Assembly: GCA_964505385.1 (NCBI GenBank)
Contig: CAZDIA010000006.1
Coordinates: 1-64,000, forward strand
Length of the DNA: 64,000 nucleotides
Direction of reading: 5' to 3'
Origin: SLJN01 sp964505385
Lineage (GTDB): Bacteria; Bacteroidota; Rhodothermia; Balneolales; Natronogracilivirgulaceae
The notes under the pieces were generated by a model. It had not been told where the DNA came from. It worked only from the letters and a program-made list of their open reading frames with translations, and did no database searches. Positions 18,154-27,175 of the stretch are shown piece by piece. Within the stretch, counting starts at the first letter, position 1, and every line of letters starts with the position of its first letter. Both the position numbers and the translations under genes were made by a program.

Positions 18154-21100
18154 ATGGATAAAAAAACCTGGAACAGAATTGAACAATTATGGGATGAGGT
18201 CCTGGAGCTGCCCCAACGGGAACGATCTGATTTTATAGCCCGAATCGAAGCAAGTGAGCCTGAGGTTGCCGGCCACATCCGCGAGCTGATGGAAGCATTG
18301 GACGAGTCAGAAGGATTTTTGGAACAACCGATCCAGGAATCCTCTACAGCTTTATTCCGAAAAATGAATCAGGAAATGCACGATTCCGGCGAAGCGAATG
18401 GATCCCGCCTGATTGACCGCCAACTCGGGAGTTATCGCATCCTCAGCAAAATTGCTGACGGCGGAATGAGCAGCGTTTACCTTGCCGAACGCGCTGATGG
18501 TGTTTTTGATCAGAAGGTTGCCATAAAATTAATGCGACTTGGAATTGAAACACCTGAAGCTGAAGCACGATTTTACAATGAACGCCAGATCCTCGCCTCA
18601 CTTAATCACCCGAATATTGCTCAAATTCTGGATGGCGGTGTTTATGAGGATGGCACTCCGTATCTGGTGATGGAATACATCGACGGCCTGCCGCTTGACG
18701 AATACTGCCGCAAGCATGATTTGAACATCGATGAACGAATCCGGTTGTTTCTGACAGCATGTGATGCCGTTCGATATGCGCATCAGAATCTCGTTATTCA
18801 CCGTGATCTCAAACCGAATAACATTTTCGTCAGCAAGGACGGCCATGTTAAGCTGCTCGATTTCGGCATTGCAAAAATCCTGGAGGATCAACAGTCAGCC
18901 GACATTACCCGTACCAGCCAGAATTTTCTCTCGGTTGACTTCTCTGCCCCGGAACAAGTTAACAATCAAAAAATTACCACATCCACCGATCTCTATTCCC
19001 TGGGTGTAACCCTCTATCTGTTGCTGACAGACAGTAAACCTTATAAGCTTACAGGCGCTTCGCTTTCTGAAATTGAGCAGGTTATTACAAGCCAAACGGT
19101 AACCCGGCCAAGTAAAAAAGTTTTACAGGAAGCAGGTTCCGATGATGATGTATCGATAGTAAAATCACACTACAAGAAACTAAAAGGGGACCTTGATAAT
19201 ATCATCCTCAAAGCCCTGGAAAAAGAAAGCCGTCACCGGTATAGAACGGTAGACGAGTTAACTGCTGATCTCAATAATTACCTTAATAATAAGCCGGTTT
19301 CTGCAAGGCGGGCAACCAGGGTTTATTATCTTAAAAAGTTTATTGAGCGTAATATACTATTGGTAGCAAGCACCTTATTGATTGTTACACTTCTGATACT
19401 TTCCACATTTATCAGCATCAGGCAAGCCAATATTGCTGCCGCGGAAAGAGATCGTGCTCAACAGGAGGCTACAAAATCAGAAGAAGTTGCCGGATTTCTG
19501 CAGGATCTATTTGAAACCGGTGATCCTTTCGGTGACGGTGAAGATATTACATTAGCCGAGGTTATTGACCGGGGCGCTGAAAGAATTACTGAAGAATTAA
19601 GCGATCAACCTGAAGTCCAGGCTGAATTAATGAGAGTGATCGGTAATGTTTATCACTCTCTCGGCAACTACACGGCCGCGTCTGGGCTTTTAGAACAATC
19701 GGTTGAAATTCATGAAACTCTCTACGAATCCGATGATCCGGGTGTAGCGATAGCATTAAACGATCTGGGATCATTTTTGCGTGACAAAGGAGAGCTGGAA
19801 CGTGCGGAGGCTTTACAGCGCAGGGTACTTTCTATCAGAAGGGATAATCTCGATGATGAAAGTATCGCCCTTGCCGAAACCCTCAACAATCTCGCTGCCG
19901 TATTATACGACAGTGACCAATACCGGCAATCTCTCCCTTATTATGAGGAAGCGTTGGAGATCTTCCGCGCTAATTATGATGAAGATCATCCTCACCTTGC
20001 AGCAGTTACCAATAACCTCGCGAATGTATATTACGAGTTCAACGATTTTGACCGTGCTCAGGAGTTGTATCGCGAAACCCTGGAGATGGATCGTCATTTG
20101 TATGGTGATGAGCATCCTTATGTTGCAACAAGTCTTAATAATCTGGGACGCGCCCTCACCGATATCGGCAAAACCGAAGAGGCCGATTCGGTTCTGACGC
20201 TTGCGAAAAAACTCCGGATAAATTCGCTGGGAGAATCTCATCCCTATGTAGCTCAAAGCTATTTTAACCTCGCAATTTTGAAAAATGTGGAGGGTAACTA
20301 TGCGACCGCCGATTCTTTCTATACCAAAGCTTTACAGATTCGCAGGAAGGAACTGGGAGAAACGCATCCCCGCGTAGCTACGGCAATAAACGGATTAGCG
20401 CTGATGCACCAGGAACGCGGCGACCTGAACCTTGCCATTTCATATTTTGAAGAGGCTATCGGTATTCTTGAAAACCACTCCGGGTCACAGAAAGTTACCC
20501 TTGCTAATCTTAAAGTAAACTATGCTAACACCCTCAGAAGAACAGGGGATTTGACCGCATCAGAACAATTGCTGGATGAAGCTATAACCTCTCTTCGAAA
20601 TGCTTATGAAAATGAACACGCCGACATCGCGAACGCCCTCAAAAGCTTGGGAAGAACACGTTTAGCCCAGACAGCCCCTGAAGAAGCGCTGGCTTTATTT
20701 AAAGAGGCTGACGCAATTATTGAAAAAAACTTCGGCGACCTGGCACATAAAAAAAAGGCCAAATCCAGGTTAGCATTGGGAGAAAGCTTAATGGCCCTGC
20801 ACCGGTTTGATGAAAGTGACACCCTGTTCCATGAATCCATTAAAATTAAGGAGGAGGCGCTTACTGAGGGCCACCCTGTGCTTGCCCGCAGTTACGAAAA
20901 ACTAATCAAGCTTGAATTGGTTCGGGGGGATTTTGAAGAAGCTGAACACTATGCGCATAAAGCGCTCAGTATTCTGAATAACCATTTTTCAGAGACCCAT
21001 TGGCGTGCAGCAGTAGTTCAGGGATTGTTGGGAGAAGTCTACATCGCCAATGAAGATTTTGAAACTGCCGAATCATTTCTTACAAACAGTTATCAGGTTC

Positions 21101-21228
21101 TGCTATCTATACGAGGAGAACAGGATCCTATAACCATCTCCGCCAGTGATCGTCTTTCAAAGCTGTATGAAGTATGGCCTGATGCTGCTGAAGATGGCGA
21201 CCACGTTCATTCTGCTTTGGACAATTAA
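18154..21228 (+). CDS. Membrane Ser/Thr protein kinase with large TPR domain
   Basis: A 1024-residue protein. Residues 1-90 form a helical N-terminal region. A PknB-type kinase domain follows (about 93-375) with GGMSSVYLAE glycine loop, Lys125 (VAIK), HRDLKPNN (catalytic Asp218), DFG at 236-238 and APE at 266. One membrane helix lies at about 400-422. The rest (about 490-1010) is a run of some ten tetratricopeptide repeats of the 42-residue kind (AxxLNNLAxxYxxxxxYxxAExLYxxAL), so the TPR part would be outside the cytoplasm if the kinase is inside. All catalytic residues are present, so it should be active. Pairing with the upstream ECF sigma gene suggests a signalling unit. The signal sensed is unknown. 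Confidence 0.96.
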   Translation: MDKKTWNRIEQLWDEVLELPQRERSDFIARIEASEPEVAGHIRELMEALDESEGFLEQPIQESSTALFRKMNQEMHDSGEANGSRLIDRQLGSYRILSKIADGGMSSVYLAERADGVFDQKVAIKLMRLGIETPEAEARFYNERQILASLNHPNIAQILDGGVYEDGTPYLVMEYIDGLPLDEYCRKHDLNIDERIRLFLTACDAVRYAHQNLVIHRDLKPNNIFVSKDGHVKLLDFGIAKILEDQQSADITRTSQNFLSVDFSAPEQVNNQKITTSTDLYSLGVTLYLLLTDSKPYKLTGASLSEIEQVITSQTVTRPSKKVLQEAGSDDDVSIVKSHYKKLKGDLDNIILKALEKESRHRYRTVDELTADLNNYLNNKPVSARRATRVYYLKKFIERNILLVASTLLIVTLLILSTFISIRQANIAAAERDRAQQEATKSEEVAGFLQDLFETGDPFGDGEDITLAEVIDRGAERITEELSDQPEVQAELMRVIGNVYHSLGNYTAASGLLEQSVEIHETLYESDDPGVAIALNDLGSFLRDKGELERAEALQRRVLSIRRDNLDDESIALAETLNNLAAVLYDSDQYRQSLPYYEEALEIFRANYDEDHPHLAAVTNNLANVYYEFNDFDRAQELYRETLEMDRHLYGDEHPYVATSLNNLGRALTDIGKTEEADSVLTLAKKLRINSLGESHPYVAQSYFNLAILKNVEGNYATADSFYTKALQIRRKELGETHPRVATAINGLALMHQERGDLNLAISYFEEAIGILENHSGSQKVTLANLKVNYANTLRRTGDLTASEQLLDEAITSLRNAYENEHADIANALKSLGRTRLAQTAPEEALALFKEADAIIEKNFGDLAHKKKAKSRLALGESLMALHRFDESDTLFHESIKIKEEALTEGHPVLARSYEKLIKLELVRGDFEEAEHYAHKALSILNNHFSETHWRAAVVQGLLGEVYIANEDFETAESFLTNSYQVLLSIRGEQDPITISASDRLSKLYEVWPDAAEDGDHVHSALDN

Positions 21229-21353
21229 TAAGCCGGTAAATTATTTTGTGCCTGCAGGAAAGCTTTAGCTTAACTTGCTATTAAAGCCATTGTGTAACAT
21301 TTGTTATAAATTACCGGGGGAGTTTGTTTGACGTTTGTCTTAAAATCAAACAT

Positions 21354-21402
21354 CAAACAACTTGTAAGGCTGCCTGAAAATGCAGGCACTAAAAGTTGTT
21401 TG
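21354..21402. other. Two-tier stem-loop upstream of glutaminase
   Basis: Perfect outer arms CAAACAACTT and AAGTTGTTTG (10 bp) enclose an inner perfect stem TGCCTG-AAAATG-CAGGCA. It lies 64 bp before the glsA start and 126 bp after the kinase stop. It may end the kinase transcript (although no T-run follows directly) or act in the glsA leader. The rest of 21229-21465 shows no gene. Confidence 0.5.
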
Positions 21403-21465
21403 CGCTCATATTGCTTCTCTATATATTTAACTCCACGCCAATAAGTTTGCATCAATTTGATCTGA

Positions 21466-22380
21466 ATGAATTACCAAACGATCATCGACGAGTTATTTCA
21501 GGAGGTTAAAGAACTTGAGAATACAGGATATATCGCATCTTACATAAGCGAGCTTGGCAGAATCAATCCTGATAAATTCGGCGTATGTCTGACTACTCTT
21601 GACGGCCGGCAATATGTAGCCGGTGACAGTGATGAACGTTTTTCAATTCAAAGTATCAGCAAGGTGCTTTCACTTACACTCGCTTTTGGTATAGCCGGAG
21701 AGCAATTATGGAAACGGGTTGGTGTTGAACCTTCCGGGAATCCGTTCAATTCCCTTGTGCAGCTTGAGTATGATGACGGCATCCCGCGTAACCCTTTTAT
21801 CAATGCTGGAGCCATCGTCGTCTGCGATTATCTCATCAGCCGTCTTGATGATCCCCATGAGGAATTTATTGAGTTTGTACGTTACCTGTCCCAAAATCCT
21901 GGAATTGATTATTCTCCTGATGTTGTAGCAGCCGAAAAAGCTACCGGATTTCGCAATGCCGCTCTCATCAATCTCATGAAAGCGTGCAACAACATCGACA
22001 ACGAAATCGAATCTGTGCTCGATTTTTATTATCACATCTGCTCTGTAGAGATGAGCTGCCGTGAACTGTCACAAACATTCCGTTACCTGATGAACAACGG
22101 ACGCCAACCGGTGACAGATAAACAAATCATCACTTTGAGCCAGGCTAAGCGAATCAACGCTATCATGCAAACCTGCGGCTTTTACGACGAAGCCGGTGAA
22201 TTTACGTTTAATGTCGGTTTGCCGGGAAAAAGTGGCGTTGGCGGTGGAATCATTGCCTTACACCCGCAACAATACAGCATTGCTGTTTGGAGTCCCCGGC
22301 TCAACAAAAAAGGGAATTCATATAAAGGCATGAAGTTTCTTGAGCGATTTACCACCAAAACCGAACAGTCGATTTTTTAA
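21466..22380 (+). CDS. glsA: Glutaminase
   Basis: A 304-residue glutaminase of the beta-lactamase-like fold, the standard length. The catalytic SxxK pair is Ser63-Ile-Ser-Lys66 in FSIQSISKVLSL. Further family blocks are PRNPFINAGAI, the CRELSQTFRYLMNNG region and GLPGKSGVGGGI near the C-terminus. It hydrolyses glutamine to glutamate and ammonia in the cytoplasm; in other bacteria it aids acid resistance or glutamate supply for osmoadaptation. Alone on its transcript, convergent with the toxin-antitoxin pair downstream. The ATG start aligns with the usual N-terminus. Confidence 0.96.
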   Translation: MNYQTIIDELFQEVKELENTGYIASYISELGRINPDKFGVCLTTLDGRQYVAGDSDERFSIQSISKVLSLTLAFGIAGEQLWKRVGVEPSGNPFNSLVQLEYDDGIPRNPFINAGAIVVCDYLISRLDDPHEEFIEFVRYLSQNPGIDYSPDVVAAEKATGFRNAALINLMKACNNIDNEIESVLDFYYHICSVEMSCRELSQTFRYLMNNGRQPVTDKQIITLSQAKRINAIMQTCGFYDEAGEFTFNVGLPGKSGVGGGIIALHPQQYSIAVWSPRLNKKGNSYKGMKFLERFTTKTEQSIF

Positions 22381-22422
22381 TTAGTGTCTCTTAGAATTTT
22401 CTTACAAGCACTACTTACGGTA

Positions 22423-22719
22423 TTATGGGTTTCCGGATTCCTTTGGGTTCTGCTTGACATGACGGATCGTCAGAATTTCAATTATATCGTCATTAATTTC
22501 GTATAAAAGCAGATAATTACCTTTAATAATCAATTCCCGCTTCTTTTCATCATTTAAAGCCGGAATCATGCGTCCTTTAAACGGGTGAACTTTCAGGCTG
22601 AGAGCATCATCCTCAACTTCGTCAATAAAAGCCAAAGCAGCATCGATGTTATCCCGGGCGATATATTCAGCGTAATAATCAAGTTTTTCAAGGGAAAGAG
22701 GAGACCAAATAACTTTCAT
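22423..22719 (-). CDS. RelE/ParE-family toxin
   Basis: A 98-residue RelE/ParE-fold toxin. The N-terminus VIWSPLSLEKLDYYAEYIA and the central PFKGRMIPAL, then YLLLYEINDDIIEILTIRHVKQNP, fit ParE more than RelE. ParE toxins poison DNA gyrase and RelE toxins cut mRNA on the ribosome; the sequence alone does not decide. The ATG overlaps the antitoxin stop by 4 nt. Second toxin-antitoxin pair in this window, convergent with glsA. Confidence 0.9.
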   Translation of the reverse strand: MKVIWSPLSLEKLDYYAEYIARDNIDAALAFIDEVEDDALSLKVHPFKGRMIPALNDEKKRELIIKGNYLLLYEINDDIIEILTIRHVKQNPKESGNP

Positions 22720-23003
22720 TTAAGCTGCTTCAAGCGTTCTCTAACAGGTTTCATCGCATCTTCATGATGAACTCCTTTACCCTGATCCAATTCTCTGCGG
22801 GCCTGGTTGACTTCCTTTAGCATCTCGATGGTGTCAACCATTTCTTCATAATCGGCAACATCAAGCAAGATAGCTGACCCTTTACCGTGTTGAGTTATGA
22901 CAACAGGCCTGCGATCTTTTTTGACTTTTTCAATTATTGAGGCCGCATTGGCCCGAAAAGCCGAAAGTGGTTGGATGTCTGTATCAAGATGGATTCGTTT
23001 CAT
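22716..23003 (-). CDS. Phd/YefM-family antitoxin
   Basis: A 95-residue antitoxin. The DNA-binding part includes IQPLSAFRANAASIIEKVKKDRRPVVITQHGKG and ADYEEMVDTIEMLKEV; the C-terminal tail (RRELDQGKGVHHEDAMKPVRERL) is charged and probably binds the toxin. It is the first gene of the pair. Two 7-bp direct repeats lie about 36 bp upstream and are candidate operator half-sites. Confidence 0.92.
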   Translation of the reverse strand: MKRIHLDTDIQPLSAFRANAASIIEKVKKDRRPVVITQHGKGSAILLDVADYEEMVDTIEMLKEVNQARRELDQGKGVHHEDAMKPVRERLKQLK

Positions 23004-23038
23004 GAGAAAAAGTAGCTATTTAGTATTTGTCTCAAATA

Positions 23039-23057
23039 TGATACAAAATTTGATACA
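23039..23057. promoter_or_regulatory. Direct repeat TGATACA x2, candidate antitoxin binding site
   Basis: TGATACA occurs at 23039-23045 and 23051-23057, with a 12-bp period that puts the two copies on nearly the same helix face. It lies in an AT-rich control region 36-54 bp before the antitoxin start. Autoregulation is the usual mode for such operons; the site itself is inferred. Confidence 0.4.
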
Positions 23058-23139
23058 TAAAAGCAACTTATGCATTCATCCGCAGCTGCTCTGTCTCAGG
23101 GGAATTTGTCACAAAAACAATGGTTGATTGAAATCTAAC

Positions 23140-24882
23140 TCAGCGATCCCGGCTATAAATCACTTCGCCATCAATCAGCGTATATAGCGTTTCATTTTCA
23201 AGAAGCTCTTCCGGTTCGATCTCAAAAATATTTTGTTCCCAAACCGAAAGATCCGCTTTTTTGCCCGCCTCAATAGATCCGATTAAATCCTCCATGTGAT
23301 TAGCATAGGCCGTATTGATCGTGTAAGCTTCAACAGCGGTTTCCAGGTCGATGCGTTCATCGGGGAACCAGCCGCCCTCAGGTTCTCCGGCAAGGGTTTT
23401 CCGGGTGGTAGCAGCGTATAAACCAAGCATCGGATTAATGGGATATTCTGATGCTGCCGTTCCGGGCCAATCGGTGCCAAAGCTAAGCAAAGCGCCTGAC
23501 TCATCAATACTTCGAAAGGCATAAGCGCCTTCTGAGCGATCGCTTCCGATGCGTTCTTCCATCCACCGCATATCATCGCTGAGGTGGATCGGCTGCACTT
23601 CGGCAATCATCCCGAGCTCACCCATGCGCTCAATATCTTCTTCCTGCATCACCTGGGCATGAACCAGGCGAAACCTGCGATCACGCTCACCATTGATTTC
23701 TTCCATTTGCTCGTAAAGATCCAGAAGCAAATTATTGGCTTCATCCCCGATCGCGTGGATGGTAAGCTGTAATCCTGCATCATCCGCATTAACAATATAA
23801 TCCAGAAACTGATCGGGATCCGGTTCACCCTCTTCATCAAGCATCAGACGACGCCAGCTTCCCCGCTCATCGGGCATATGATCATAAGGTTCAAAAAAGC
23901 GGGCGGTGCTGTTACCCATAATCCCGTCAATATGCCCTTTTAGTGAACCGAACCTCAGGCGATCACTTCCGTAACCCGGTTGCATGTTTTCTTCGGCAAG
24001 CTCCTCCCAGCGCTCAAGGTGGTAGCGGTAGTGAATACGCGCCGTTAGTTCTCCCTGATCTTCCAGCTCCTCGTATAGCTCAACCTGAATGTCATCGGAC
24101 ATATCACTCACACTTGTTACTCCAAATTTTGCCATTTCCTCAAGGGCGTTACGGGTTTGTTCAAGCCTGCGGTCTCTGGAAAAATCATCGGGGATATGGG
24201 GATCGAATAAAGTTTCCACTCCATCTCCCCTCACGATACCTGTAGGCCGGCCCTGTTCATCGATTTCAAACTCCACATCTTCGACTACCGGGTCTTCCGG
24301 ATCAACACCGGCTTCATCAACAGCTGTTTGATTAACGGCATATTCGCTTGAATCAAACCTGCGGATAAACATGGGATAATTTTCTGTAACTTCTTCCACA
24401 AGAGATACATCCGGGGTAAACCGGGTTTCGCCGCGCGCTTCTGCCGCACCGGCTTCCCAATCGTCATATGCTCCCCAATAGCCACCTAATATCCATTCAC
24501 CCTCATCGAGGCGCTGCGTTACGTCTTCCACTCGATCCACGAATTCATCCTGCTCCGACACCTGCATGATATTGAACTCCAAAAAACGAGCCGCTGAAGC
24601 AAAATGAACGTGATTGTCCTGAAACCCTGGCAACACCATGGCACCATCCAGATCCATCATTTCAGTTTCCGTTCCCTGATAGTCCATCACCTCGGCTTCA
24701 CCGCCTACAGCCAATATACGACCATCCTGTATTGCCAATGCCGAGGCTTCCGGCTGCTCCTGATCTACGGTCCATATTTCAGCATTATGCAGAATTTTAT
24801 CCGCATTTTGCTGATCTTCGCAAGCAAATAAAGGAAGAACAAACAATAATCCTGCTACTTTATACGATACACGGTACTTCAT
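23140..24882 (-). CDS. Exported amidohydrolase lipoprotein (YtcJ-like, amidohydrolase 3)
   Basis: A 580-residue metal-dependent hydrolase. A signal peptide ends in the lipobox LFA-C21, so it is membrane-anchored outside the cytoplasm. The amidohydrolase-3 layout is clear: GAMVLPGFQDNHVHF with the HxH metal ligands, LKGHIDGIMGNSTA, TIHAIGDEANN, RLVHAQVM and the late Asp in SFGTDWP. Family members hydrolyse amide or cyclic amide bonds of diverse small substrates, and the substrate is not predictable. Single gene with no functional partner next to it. The divergent GNAT gene starts 126 bp away. Confidence 0.93.
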   Translation of the reverse strand: MKYRVSYKVAGLLFVLPLFACEDQQNADKILHNAEIWTVDQEQPEASALAIQDGRILAVGGEAEVMDYQGTETEMMDLDGAMVLPGFQDNHVHFASAARFLEFNIMQVSEQDEFVDRVEDVTQRLDEGEWILGGYWGAYDDWEAGAAEARGETRFTPDVSLVEEVTENYPMFIRRFDSSEYAVNQTAVDEAGVDPEDPVVEDVEFEIDEQGRPTGIVRGDGVETLFDPHIPDDFSRDRRLEQTRNALEEMAKFGVTSVSDMSDDIQVELYEELEDQGELTARIHYRYHLERWEELAEENMQPGYGSDRLRFGSLKGHIDGIMGNSTARFFEPYDHMPDERGSWRRLMLDEEGEPDPDQFLDYIVNADDAGLQLTIHAIGDEANNLLLDLYEQMEEINGERDRRFRLVHAQVMQEEDIERMGELGMIAEVQPIHLSDDMRWMEERIGSDRSEGAYAFRSIDESGALLSFGTDWPGTAASEYPINPMLGLYAATTRKTLAGEPEGGWFPDERIDLETAVEAYTINTAYANHMEDLIGSIEAGKKADLSVWEQNIFEIEPEELLENETLYTLIDGEVIYSRDR

Positions 24883-25007
24883 ATAGATATCAATTGTTGA
24901 GAAGACTTTATATGTTGGGAAACAACGTTATATCTCAGGCGAATATAAGTTTTTTGGACCTAAAAACACTTAACACGAATTCAACTTATTCATCTGATCT
25001 GATTTGA

Positions 25008-25505
25008 ATGAAAGATACGCTAATAGAAGTAATTCAAATGCGACAGGAGCACTGGCCTGAAGTCCGACAGATTTTTCAGGAAGGCATTGAAACCGGAATT
25101 TCAACTTTTGAAACCGAACCTCCGGAATGGGAAGAGTTTGATAAAGGCCACCTCAGATGCTGCCGGTTCGTTTCGAAAGATGAAGGTCAGGTAACCGGTT
25201 GGGCAGCATTGACTCCTGTATCAAACAGAAAAGCATATAGCGGAGTTGCAGAAGTTAGTATTTATGTATCAGAAAAAGCTAAAAGTAAAGGAAACGGCTC
25301 AGCATTAATGGAGCAGCTTATATCCTGCAGTGAAGAACATGGGATATGGACGCTGCAGTCTATTGTATTTCCCGAAAATAAAGTTAGTATTGAATTACAT
25401 AAAAAGTTTGGATTTCGAATTGTTGGCTACCGGGAAAAAATATCGAAAAACCGCTTTGGCAACTGGCAGGATACCATATTATTGGAGCGAAGATCCCGAA
25501 TTTAA
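25008..25505 (+). CDS. GNAT N-acetyltransferase, MnaT/phosphinothricin-type
   Basis: A 165-residue GCN5-related acetyltransferase. The beginning VIQMRQEHWPEVRQIFQEGIETGISTFET is typical of the L-methionine sulfoximine/phosphinothricin acetyltransferase group. The acetyl-CoA loop reads KAKSKGNGSALM and the C-terminal HKKFGFRIVGYREKI is the usual family ending. Likely acetylates an amino acid analogue or a toxic amine in the cytosol. A short gap separates it from the downstream MltF-like gene on the same strand; a weak hairpin (AAGGCA..TGCCTT, about 25505-25522) lies between them. Confidence 0.92.
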   Translation: MKDTLIEVIQMRQEHWPEVRQIFQEGIETGISTFETEPPEWEEFDKGHLRCCRFVSKDEGQVTGWAALTPVSNRKAYSGVAEVSIYVSEKAKSKGNGSALMEQLISCSEEHGIWTLQSIVFPENKVSIELHKKFGFRIVGYREKISKNRFGNWQDTILLERRSRI

Positions 25506-25571
25506 AGGCATCGGAATTGCCTTAACTTCTTCGTTGTTGGGGTATAATATAAAATTAAACGGATTTTACAG

Positions 25572-27032
25572 ATGAAAATCGGTATAACGGTAAGTTTACT
25601 ACTCATCTTTGTAATCACGTCCTGTTCTGAAGAAGAAGAGGTTGAAGAGGAGCGCGTGGAGTACGATCTCGAAGAGATTGTTGAAAGTGACACCATAATT
25701 GCTGTTACAAGTTACAGCCCAACAAGTTACTTTCTATACCGCGGGGAGCCGATGGGGTACAATTATGAGATGCTCACAAAATTTGCCGAGCATCTTGATA
25801 TTGACCTTGAAATGCGCATTTCGCGCAGTCTCTCAGATATGTTTGAAATGCTGGAAACCGGTGAAATTGATCTCATCGCTCATAATCTGACGGTTACCGG
25901 CTCTAGAGCCAGAAATTTTGCGTTTACCAAGCCTCTTAATAACACAAGACAGGTTTTAGTGCAGGCCAAGCCGGATAATTGGCGCAATATGCCGCGACAT
26001 GAAATCGACCAGCAACTGATACGATCACCACTTGATTTAGCCGGAAAATCCGTTTACGTGCGACAGGGTTCCGCCTATGAAATGCGCCTTCAGCACCTAT
26101 CTGAAGAGATCGGGGCGGATATTGATATTCAGGTTGCCCCGGACTCTATCACTTCCGAGGAGCTTATCTCCAAAGTTGCAGACGGAGAAATCGACTATAC
26201 AGTTACAGATAAAAATCTGGCAAGTATAAACGAATCATACTACCCCATCCTGGACATCCAAACAGAAATAAGTTTACCTCAAAATCTGGCCTGGGCAGTT
26301 CGCAAGCAATCCGAAGAACTGCTTGCCCATCTGAATGAATGGCTGGAAAGCTTTCAGCGACAGACCGATTATTACGTTATTTACAACAAATATTTCGAAA
26401 ATCGTACCGCTTACCGCACCCGCATGAACAGTGACCTGCTTTCCATTCACAGCGGCCGTTTTTCCTGGTATGACGGTACAATTCAACGATACTCCGACCA
26501 AATTGGCTGGGATTGGAAATTGCTTGCGGCATTAATTTTTGAGGAGTCGCGATTTAACCCTAATGCAAGATCGGGTGCCGGAGCAACCGGACTGATGCAG
26601 CTTATGCCGAGAACTGCCCGCAGCTTTGGAGCAAATAATCCGCAGGATCCGGAACAAAGTATAAGAGCCGGGACACAATTTATTGAGTGGTTAAGTAATT
26701 ACTGGGAGCGTGAAATTGAAGATGACGAACAGCGAATGAAATTCATCCTTGCTTCCTACAATACCGGTCAGGGCCATGTACAGGATGCCCGGCGCCTGGC
26801 CCGCGAATTCGGAGACGCCGATCCCGATATCTGGACAGATAATGTTGAACGATACATGCTTAAAAAATCCGAGCGGGAGTATTTTAACCACGAGGTGGTT
26901 CGCCATGGTTATTCACGGGGGCAAGAGCCGGTCAATTATGTAAACCGGATCATGTATATCTATGACCATTACCAAATGGTTGCCGCCTATCATGAAGATG
27001 AACCTGAGGCTGAGCTTGCCTGGGCAAGGTAG
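25572..27032 (+). CDS. mltF: MltF-type membrane-bound lytic murein transglycosylase lipoprotein
   Basis: A 486-residue lipoprotein: signal peptide with TS-C18 lipobox; a solute-binding-protein-3 domain (about 40-275, with GYNYEMLTKFAEHLDIDLEM and GEIDLIAHNLTVT); then a lytic transglycosylase domain (about 300-440). The catalytic Glu is in IFEESRFNP (Glu325), followed by GLMQLMPRTAR and LASYNTGQGHVQDA. This is the MltF layout of Gram-negatives: it cuts the glycan strand at the outer membrane with formation of anhydromuropeptides, with the binding domain sensing muropeptides. The stretch after Cys18 is unusually rich in Glu (EEEEVEEERVE). Confidence 0.94.
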   Translation: MKIGITVSLLLIFVITSCSEEEEVEEERVEYDLEEIVESDTIIAVTSYSPTSYFLYRGEPMGYNYEMLTKFAEHLDIDLEMRISRSLSDMFEMLETGEIDLIAHNLTVTGSRARNFAFTKPLNNTRQVLVQAKPDNWRNMPRHEIDQQLIRSPLDLAGKSVYVRQGSAYEMRLQHLSEEIGADIDIQVAPDSITSEELISKVADGEIDYTVTDKNLASINESYYPILDIQTEISLPQNLAWAVRKQSEELLAHLNEWLESFQRQTDYYVIYNKYFENRTAYRTRMNSDLLSIHSGRFSWYDGTIQRYSDQIGWDWKLLAALIFEESRFNPNARSGAGATGLMQLMPRTARSFGANNPQDPEQSIRAGTQFIEWLSNYWEREIEDDEQRMKFILASYNTGQGHVQDARRLAREFGDADPDIWTDNVERYMLKKSEREYFNHEVVRHGYSRGQEPVNYVNRIMYIYDHYQMVAAYHEDEPEAELAWAR

Positions 27033-27055
27033 AGATTAAAAGAGGTAAAGATGTG

Positions 27056-27153
27056 AAGAAGTAAAGATGTTAAGATAATAGGGCGAAACCCAAACCCCGG
27101 TCGCTATTCCTGACTACTCCTATTTTCTTGAATTCTTATCATCTTGACTTCTT
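27056..27153. repeat. Long inverted repeat between convergent genes
   Basis: AAGAAGTAAAGATGTTAAGA (27056-27075) pairs with 27134-27153 in 18 of 20 positions, with further pairing AATAGG/CCTATT inside. It occupies the whole space between the stops of mltF and glmS, so it could act as a bidirectional terminator. Arm words related to it recur at 1090-1137 and 46546-46590. Confidence 0.5.
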
Positions 27154-27175
27154 AATTTTTTTGCCCAAAAAATTT

